Assembly (NCBI RefSeq): GCF_000003195.3
Contig: NC_012871.2
Coordinates: 3,459,997 to 3,523,996 of the forward strand
DNA: 64,000 bases
Source: Sorghum bicolor
Taxonomy: Eukaryota > Streptophyta > Magnoliopsida > Poales > Poaceae
Direction: 5' to 3'
Below, one piece after another: positions 56,861-64,000 of this stretch. The notes under the pieces were generated by a model. It saw nothing but the letters and a program-made list of their open reading frames with translations, ran no database searches and was not told where the DNA came from. The first letter of the stretch is position 1; each line of letters starts with the position of its first letter. The translations under genes were made by a program, and so were the position numbers.

Positions 56861-57640
56861 GTTCATGGCTAAATAATGGTTTTGGTCTCAAACTTAGAAA
56901 CCAAATTTTGTTAGGAGTAGCTGTGCTTCATAGTTGAATAGGAATGATATGGGTTTTGATAACACTAAGTCTAATACATGTTTGTAGGTAATTTTTAGGA
57001 CGACATACTAGACGTAGCAGTGGTGCCTGCTACATAACAAGCTAACGAGGACAGACCATCTTTCATGCATGGATGCAGAAAATAGGCGACAACAATTATG
57101 GCGGCCTTCGCAAGTTTGGATGGAACTTTTAGTATTGAATTGAAGCGTACTTTTAGTTCTTTCCCAAGTGTTGAGTCATTCTACCCGGTGGAGTGAACCT
57201 TTGTGTGCCAATTCTTGTTTTGTCGCTTTTATTTTCTATCTTGGTTGCAAGAGTTGATCCTCATGGCTCTTGTTTGTTTGACCCTTAGGTCTGTACCATC
57301 ATTGGAGGGTAGAGGCTAGAACTTTGTTCCATCATCTAAAAAAATAATCAAGTAGGAGTAAGATACAATCTTGGATTGATGAGGACATATGACACTTTCG
57401 AATATGACCTTCGATTATAAGGTGAGCTTGTTCCTATGTTTGTATAATAATAACACTAAGGATTTGCTACTACCTAATATCAGTATTTCAAATGTGCTTA
57501 GGGTGATGATGATAGAGTATAGATATGCCATGAATAAGACCGACCTTGGAGTGCAAGCTCACCAAAGTCTAATACTCCCTCCATACTCAAAATTCTTGAC
57601 GTTTAGGACATGATTGTGGTAACCAAAGAGTAATTAATTA
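56861..57640. other. Decayed repeat sequence
   Basis: Sequence around 57180-57340 has a TTTTGTCGCTTTTATTTTC and GACCCTTAGGTCTGTACC arrangement reminiscent of another LINE 3' tail, but no protein blocks can be read. A Stowaway end (ACTCCCTCCATACTC) lies at 57572-57586 without its partner. Confidence 0.4.
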
Positions 57641-58759
57641 GAGCATATTTTTCCTCCTTTGCCCTTATTAAATAGGTCTGCGGGTGCATTCTTTCCAAGA
57701 AAGTTTTGCAGTCTAGACGGCTAGTGCATCTAGGTGTTGGCCCCAAGGTTGGCAGTTCGAAGCCTCATAGGCGCCTGTTTTTTGTCCATCCGCGGATCTG
57801 GCAGGGGCAATTGCGTCCTAATCTAAGCATGCAGACGAGGGACATCAGGTTTTGTGAAAACAGGCCTGGGGCCTAGAGTATTAATTTGGTTCATTAGCAA
57901 CCCGATAGTGCTTCATTGGGAAGGCCATAACACATTCATTCGGAGTGTGATTGAGGTTAATGAACACTTGATGGAAAGCTTCTTTGATATGCTTACAAAT
58001 AGATCAGTTCCCACCTTAGTATCAGAATGGCAAGGTCTCCACATCATCAAGACAGGCTATTGTTGTATCTATCGGGTGCAACGACATCATTGTGGGCTTG
58101 ATATTCACATTTACGACACTAGTCTAAGTCAGAGCACACCCTAAGGAGATAGATAACACAGCAAGAAAGCTCTTGGGCGTCCTCTCCCTTGGCCACCGAC
58201 CCTAGGATGCAAGTAAAGGCATGCAATCCAAGTTAGAGACCCAATCCATGTCAAGTTCGAGTCAATATCGAACACCAGGACAACCAGGTTGTATATACGA
58301 ACTCTGTTTTTGACGATCCACATTTGGATAGAAAGATAACTTAATAAGCTAACGCAAAGAAGTGGTCTCGAATCAAAATTCCTTCAAAATCAAGGGAAAC
58401 TGATGAAACAATTTGTCAGTCTAAAATTTGTCAGGGCACTATGTCTCTGTCTTTTGGGTCATTTGTAACGTGTTGAGACTTTTTAGGGACATAATATGGG
58501 TCATGGACCCCCATTGACTATATATTAAGTAGCTGCCGCCTACGTTTGGGTTTGGGTTTCGCTTTAGATCGATCTGTCTTTGAACAGTCATCATTATAGG
58601 TTTGTGGAACCCCACACTCGAGTGCCTAGTACGCAATTGTCAAGTTGCGTTTTATCTTGATCTTACTTGTGTTGTTCGATTCGCAGCAAGGATTAGTCTT
58701 TTTGGTGAAGTCAAACCCGTGGTGCCAAGGTTTCAGGGTTTAGGTCTATAAGTTGTGTT
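57640..58759. other. Decayed retroelement sequence, possible LTR remnant
   Basis: The stretch at 58540-58759 has the texture of an LTR 3' end and leader (GTTGTTCGATTCGCAGCAAGG), but no terminal repeat pair was found. Near 57710-57770 a possible tRNA-type B box GCAGTTCGAAGCC is preceded by TCTAGACGGCTAGTGC, so a SINE remnant is possible. No gene is supported. Confidence 0.3.
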
Positions 58760-58779
58760 CACTACAGGATTCTGGTACT

Positions 58780-59270
58780 TTGCCGAGAGCCCGAGCGCTC
58801 GGCAAAGGGCCACTAAGCTCTCGGCAAAGCCTTTGCCGAGCGCCCGCTCGGCAAAGACCGCTCGGCATAGTCTTAATCGGCAAAGGCAGTCTTTGCCGAG
58901 CGCCACGTGGCAGGCTCTCGGCAAGCCACGTCAGCACTCGGCAAAGGCTGACGGCCGTCGCAAGGGAGGCGTTAGTTGACGGCTCTTTGCCGAGCGCCAC
59001 CATGGCCGGCGCTCGGCAAAGATTGTTTATTTTTTTAAAAAAATTCTTTGCCGAGAGCCTTGCTGGCTGGCTCTCGGCAAAGATTATTTATTTGTTTATT
59101 TGGAAAAAATCTTTGCCGAGTGCCTTACAAGCCGGCTCTCAGCAAAGAATATTTATTTATTTTTTTAAATATTTTTTTGCCGAGTGTCTGGTGGCTGGCA
59201 CTCGGCAAAGCTGGGAACCACAGCCACGCAGTGCCCACCTTTGCCGAGTGCCAGCACTTGGCAAAGCTAA
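58780..59270. repeat. Subterminal TTTGCCGAG repeat array
   Basis: About twenty copies of TTTGCCGAG(A/T/C)G or its complement, often paired head to head so that each pair can form a hairpin. Poly-A/T spacers lie between pairs in the inner half. Confidence 0.95.
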
Positions 59271-60675
59271 GATTTTTGCTGTGTTTTTCAGTTTTTTACT
59301 GTTTTTTCACTCAATTCACAATAGACAACATACATAACATATGTAATAGAACCTGCATAACATATATAGTCACAAATCGACACATGCATCCATCAATGGT
59401 CACAAATCCACATACAGAATAGTTGGTATTCATCATGTCACAAATCCGCATACACAAAGTTCACAAATCCGCCTAACATATCCATCACAAGCATAACATG
59501 TCCATATCACTGGTCCGGCTGCGACCCGGCGTCCCCATGTCCCTAGGAAGAGCCCTCACCTGGCCACCCCTGCTGCGGCCAACCTGCTGGGTGCTGAGGC
59601 GCGCCACCTGACCACGGCGACCACCCGTGTGTCTGAGGCGGAGGAGCGCCAGCTGACCACGGACCCCACCCGTATGTTTGAGGCCGAGGAGCGCCAGGCC
59701 ACGTCTACTGTGGAGTCTGCTGGACCTGACACCCATGGCCTAGAGAAGCGCCGTCTTGAGGAGTCGGGTTTGATCTGTGCGACTGTGCCTTCACAAAGTA
59801 GGAGCGATGTCATTAGTACCTGCATGATGTCCGCAGAAGACAAAGCAATATGCACTCGTATATACTCACTAGAGACTGTACTACTGTGCCAGGAGGAGGG
59901 AGTGGAGCGAACAGCGAGGCAGGCAGCGGAGCCGTGACTACACCAGGGATCTGAAGGGAGGTGAAGTAGTTGGCGAAGTCCTGCATCTGACGCTGCTGGT
60001 GTTGTTGAAACGCCTTGAACTGGCGCGCCAGCTCCTGCCGATGGGCCTCGTTCTGGCGCGCTATCTCCTGCTGATGGGCCTCCTCCGCGGAGTCCTGCCT
60101 GGCTCGCAACTCGGCCAACTGGGACTGCAATAACACACCCGTGATATTTGAACAATGCACTAGGTATATATGTAAAGTATATGAACGACGCATAAAACTA
60201 TAGTTACCTGGAAAGACGGCTGCCGAGCTCGTATGGGGACGTCGGAGGAGGTCGTGCTGCTCGCCTGTCGCACCTGGCGGAGCGTGGGCACAGTGGTCGG
60301 GACGATGGCGCTGTGGGCCATATAGTACCGCCCGTGCTGCTTCCCTCCTCCAGCCCTCATCAGGATCTCTGTGTCGAGGGGCTCAGTGGCGGGGTCGAAG
60401 TCGTCCCCGTGGCGCGCGCGAGTATGTGAGGTGTACTCGGCCATCTTCTCGTAGGCGTTCGGGTTGGTGTACGCCTCGGCCTCGTCCGCGGGGCTGTAGA
60501 TGTTGTTTGGATCGTCCGCTCGGCCCTTGTGTGCAAGGGCGTACCCCACGTACTCGTTGATGACTATGCCACCATGCGACTGGGACTGCGAGAAAAACAC
60601 AAGGATGATTACACGTAATGAGAATGAATACATTAATGAATGAACAAATGAAATGAACAGAAGCGTACCCATGTG

Positions 60676-61909
60676 CATAGTTATTAGGACCGGACCGAAA
60701 ATCGATCCGGCGAGGCCGTCGGTTCAATGGTTCATTGGTCCAACCGTTTAGAACCGGTTGATCCGCCGGTTCAATTGTTTCGGACCAGTCAAATCGAACC
60801 GGTCACAAATACTTTGAACCGGTATATATAAATATGATATAATCAATAACTAAGCATTAATTATTGACTGATGGAATAATATAATTTAGTTGCACAGCTG
60901 CAATAGAATGACAAAGTCTCAAATTCAAAATACAAAATGTGTGATAAATTGATAAGTGATAACATCAGGCAAGTTATCATTTATCAGTGATCACACGATT
61001 GAAAATATTAAATTTAGTCACAAATTAACGAGATTTGGACATTCCTAGTATACTCCACCACTGATTTACTAACTGAGATCTATAGAAAACCTAAAAAAAT
61101 AAAAATTAAATGCTCAAGATCAGTAGCTCACCAGTAGTGTTTTTGTTCTTGCTTCTTCAAGTGGAGCCGTGGAGGAGAGTAGCAGCCACAGCAGTACTGC
61201 AGTACATGAGCAGACAAGAGCTGTTCGTTGTCACGTAGAGCAGAGTACCAACCACAGCCGCAGCAGTAAGCAGAGAGCAGAGCTGCCCTCTAGGCCTAGG
61301 CCCCAGCTCGCCGACGCCCTGCAGTACAGGAGCAGCAGCAGCCCTCACCGATGCCCGTCCAGACTCTAGAGCAGGAACAGAGCCGCCGCCGCCGCCGCTT
61401 GCTGCAGTCTGCCGCAGCCGCAGCTGCAGCCGCACGCTCGCCTGTAGGCCGTAGCAGGCGCCCCCACCGACGCCCGTGAGCAGCAGCCGCAGCAGCTGCG
61501 CCCTGCCGGAGCCTAATGCGCCGCCGCCCACCGGCCTGCCCCTGCTATGCGCCGCCGCGACCCAAGCAGGCAAGCCAGATGCGCCACAAAAACTTCCGTC
61601 TTTCACGAGTCACGCACGCACCAAAGGCCCACTAGCGCTGGAAGGGTACATTGAGACATTTTTCCAATAATACCCTTGAATGGATAAGTTTCTTCTGAAT
61701 ACATAGAGGGCATTTTGGGATAAGTTAAAAAACCGTCCCGGTTCACATGAAACCGGCCGGTTCACCGGTTCAGTAAAAAACCTGCCGGTTCAACGGTTTT
61801 TAGCGGTTCAATTGCACATCCGGTCTTTTAAGTAAACCGGACCGGTGTAAGCTTTGGCTCGGTCTTTTACCGGTCCGACCGCCGGTCCGGTCCGGTTCAA
61901 ATAACTAGG
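60676..61909. mobile_element. hAT-type non-autonomous element, 1234 bp
   Basis: Ends CATAGTTATTAGGACCGG and GGTTCAAATAACTAGG are inverted. The 8-bp duplication CCCATGTG flanks it exactly (60668-60675 and 61910-61917). ACCGGTTC-type motifs are repeated near both ends. The GC-rich middle (61140-61580) has open frames of Ala/Gly-rich type and encodes no transposase. It may be captured sequence. Confidence 0.92.
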
Positions 61910-62879
61910 CCCATGTGTCCATGTACCCTAGGAGGGAGCGGCTCCCTTGGTGGTGGGCCGGTCCTGGCATCTGCAGGCGGTACGCCCGTCTGGCTCTTCG
62001 CTCGGCGTACGCCTCCGGCCTTCTCCACCAGTCTACAATGGCCTCCCAGCAGTCAAGATGGCCCTTGCACCATTCAGTAGGAAACTGTATTTGACACGTC
62101 ATAAGATGAATCAAAAGAAATGTAGCGTACTTATTTTTTCATGGATGGAATCAGAAGTAATGTTTCATACTTACCTGTATGTACTGCTCCCTGGTGAGAT
62201 CGGTGTCGGGATCCAGGATCATCTGCCTAGCCTGGCTCTTGCCCACCGACCGACCAAGGACGTCGGCGTTGTAGGTGACGACACACTCGATGCGCGCCTC
62301 GTGGTACATGTCCTTGACCCGGTCTTTGCAGGTCTCCTCCTGCGCATACGCAACCCTGTCCGCGGGGGCGCCGTCCTCTATCACGTACCACTCGTGCAAA
62401 CATACATCATGCATCATTTCAATATTTCAAGAATAAATGCATAATATTGAGCAACGTTGTGCGATGGTGACTCACCCAGAACTCGTCCTTGATGACCTGT
62501 GCGATGGGAACATCGTTCTCGTCCAACGCGCTGTAGAAGTGGTCCCACGTGAAGGCTGGCTCACGTCTCCCTTTGTGGGTGACGAAACCAGGGTAGTGCT
62601 TCTTAATGAGGAGGCCCTGGATAGAACTAGGGTGGTGGAATTTGCCCGCACTCACAATCTGAAATATGCACGATTCATTAAGAAAAATTGTTAGTGTAAA
62701 GTTTGATTTCCAACATATCATATGAATAAGTTGTGAAAACATGAACGTTTACTTACTTATCACCCACGGGTCGAATCGTCCCACGTGAGTGTGCCGCAGG
62801 CGCCGAGGTAGGGAGGCGCGTGACCCCGCGCTGGTAGGGCTTCCTCGAAGCTGAGGAAGTCGGCTCCAACGGTGTCATC

Positions 62880-63130
62880 ACGCCCAAGTCAATGTCCTCG
62901 TCCTCGTCCAGGCCCTGGGCCTGGGCCTGGACCTGGACCTGGGCCTCGTCCTCATCCTCATCCTCGTCCTCGTCCTCGTCCTCTCCTCGTCCTCGTCGTA
63001 CTCCTCGGCCTCTCGTCGTCCTCTCCTCGTCCACGTCCTCGTCGTATCCTCGTCCTCGTCCTCGGCCCCGTCCTCGTCCACGTCCTCGTCCTGCTCCCCG
63101 TCCCCTCCTCGGCCTCTCCTTGTGAAGCTC
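62880..63130. repeat. CCTCGT-type coding microsatellite
   Basis: CCTCGTCCTCGTCCTC-type hexamer repeats within the first coding exon. On the minus strand they encode alternating Arg-Gly and Glu-Asp runs. The plus-strand frames (Ser/Pro/Arg runs) are shadows. Confidence 0.9.
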
Positions 63131-63366
63131 CTCCATCCTCCTCATCCTCCTCGTCGTCCTCTCCTCCTCCTGCTCCTCGTCGTTGGGCCTCATGAAGGCC
63201 GAGGTGACCCCCGTCCTTTGCGGCCGCCTACTTCCACCTGGCATACTGTCCTGTGCCTGCAATAACAAAGGTTACAAAAATTAGTAATAATCAGAAAAAT
63301 ATAGTATTACATGAACGAAACATTATTGCAAAGAAATAATAAGAAAAATATAGTATTACATGAGGT

Positions 63367-64000
63367 TTAGAAATTATCTCCACCAACGGTAAAGGTTGGC
63401 AGCTCATCATCACTATCACTATTGTCATCATCACTATCAATATTGTCGAGGTCTCTTAAGTCCTCCTCGTCGTCTGTGTCACTGTCACGATCGGTGACTT
63501 GAAGACCTTTCGTGAAGTGCTTGATGTCTCGTCTGAATTCATGATTGTCATCAAGGAATTGGCGATGTTTGTCGAATGAAGAAAACATGCGCCCCTTGTT
63601 CAGATAGGTGAACCTCAGAGAAGCCTTGCATACTGGGCAAGGCATCTTCCCATGAACACTCCAACCACTAAATATTCCATACGCCAGAAAGTCATGCATT
63701 GAATACTGGTACCACACATGCATTGTGAGGTTCCTCTTTGTAGCTCGGTCGTAGGTCAGCACCCCCTTTTCCCAAGCATATTGCAATTCATCCCACACCG
63801 GCTGCATGAACACACCCATATTATTGCCCGGGTGTCCTAGTATTATCAGCGACAACAACATATACTTGGGTTCAAACATGACACCGGGGGGTAGATTCAG
63901 GGGGATCACGAACACGGGCCAACAAGTGTAGGGGGACGCCAACAATCCATACTGGTTGAACCCATCTGTTGCAATCGCTACACGTACATTCCGAGCATCC
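63367..64000 (-). CDS. Partial TNP2-type transposase, C-terminally short
   Basis: The frame is open from the window edge. It covers the TNP2 core (VAIATDGFNQYG, SPYTCWPVFVIPLNLPP, HPGNNMGVF, FLAYGIFSGWSVHGKMPCPVC). After that it passes into an Asp-rich tail and stops at 63367. Normal TNP2 proteins continue for several hundred residues with DUF4218 and DUF4216, which are absent here and anywhere to the left. The N-terminus lies outside. This copy is therefore probably internally deleted and not functional. Confidence 0.8.
   Translation of the reverse strand, partial: DARNVRVAIATDGFNQYGLLASPYTCWPVFVIPLNLPPGVMFEPKYMLLSLIILGHPGNNMGVFMQPVWDELQYAWEKGVLTYDRATKRNLTMHVWYQYSMHDFLAYGIFSGWSVHGKMPCPVCKASLRFTYLNKGRMFSSFDKHRQFLDDNHEFRRDIKHFTKGLQVTDRDSDTDDEEDLRDLDNIDSDDDNSDSDDELPTFTVGGDNF

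Larger units (their letters stand above)
59556..63244 (-). pseudogene. CACTA accessory gene, disrupted by a hAT insertion
   Basis: Exons read 63244-62757, 62650-62476, 62390-62175, 62084 to about 61911, 60585-60208, 60124-59870 and 59819-59556. The product starts MPGGSRR, has a low-complexity Arg/Gly then Asp/Glu tract at about 45-115, and continues with plant transposase (En/Spm) type sequence (FTWDHFYSAL, PTEWCKGHLDCWE, GRYYMAHSAIV) and a Gln/Arg-rich coiled segment. It is the counterpart of the accessory protein at 33019-37016 but has no Ulp1 domain. The hAT element at 60676-61909 sits exactly at the donor of exon 4. The last exon has a second open frame rich in Trp, Gly and Pro (TYGWGPWS), suggesting a frameshift or stop near the C-terminus. 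Confidence 0.7.
58760..64000 (-). mobile_element. Partial, damaged CACTA of the TTTGCCGAG family
   Basis: Starts CACTACAGGATTCTGGTAC, followed by about twenty TTTGCCGAG or CTCGGCAAA motifs up to 59270. Genes read on the minus strand: part of a TNP2 transposase (63367 to the edge) and an accessory gene (59556-63244) broken by a hAT insertion. The other end of the element is outside the window. Confidence 0.9.

Noticed and set aside
57710..57770. Possible tRNA gene or SINE head
   Set aside because: A B-box-like GTTCGAAGCC is present but the cloverleaf could not be formed and no SINE tail was seen.
58780..59270. A CRISPR-like array
   Set aside because: Repeats are 9-base inverted motifs with irregular spacing next to a CACTA end in a plant genome.
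62872..63195. 107-codon plus-strand Ser/Pro/Arg ORF
   Set aside because: Antisense of the hexamer repeat in the CACTA accessory gene.

Overview
This window looks like grass nuclear DNA, most likely an Andropogoneae species such as sorghum. The evidence is dense Tourist-like (PIF/Harbinger) and Stowaway-like (Mariner) MITEs, CACTA transposons with TTTGCCGAG-type and CACCGG-type subterminal repeats, a Sirevirus-type LTR with CACCGGAC palindromes, and C2H2-EAR genes of a plant-specific type. Only two host genes can be supported in 64 kb. Most of the rest is transposons inserted into one another. All calls come from reading the sequence; no database search was run.

Layout. 1-1228 is the 3' part of a gypsy-type LTR. 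About 3100-5770 is a 1.3-kb non-coding tandem duplication. 6-9.6 kb is MITE-rich. 9719-10357 (minus) is an intact single-finger C2H2 repressor gene. Its 5' end and upstream DNA are duplicated at 14053-16460 as a broken copy carrying three nested transposons. 17041-22907 is a four-layer nest (MITE, CACTA, solo LTR, plus a second MITE). 23-29.9 kb holds degenerate copia-like LTR sequence, MITEs and low-complexity DNA. 29894-30511 (minus) is the second intact C2H2-EAR gene.

32592-45293 is a complete 12.7-kb CACTA transposon with a TTA target duplication. It encodes, all on the minus strand, a GRF zinc-finger protein, an uninterrupted 1122-aa TNP2 transposase, and an eight-exon 1131-aa protein ending in a Ulp1/SUMO-protease-like domain with an apparently intact His-Asp-Cys triad. 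It appears able to be autonomous. 45.3-56.9 kb contains two degenerate L1-type LINE fragments, broken by a non-autonomous CACTA (itself carrying a gypsy-type solo LTR that carries a Sirevirus solo LTR) and by a 3-kb solo LTR. From 58760 to the end of the window lies part of a second, damaged CACTA element of the TTTGCCGAG family, with a 1234-bp hAT element inserted at an exon/intron boundary of its accessory gene.

How the parts relate. The two C2H2 genes and the broken copy form a small tandem cluster expanded by local duplication and pushed apart by transposons. Target-site duplications can be read directly for most of the large insertions, so the relative order of insertion can be reconstructed. 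The most unusual signals are a run of three adjacent palindromes that recurs in five gypsy-type LTR sequences with compensating base changes, an internal copy of the terminal repeat array between the two main genes of the intact CACTA, and the completeness of that element.
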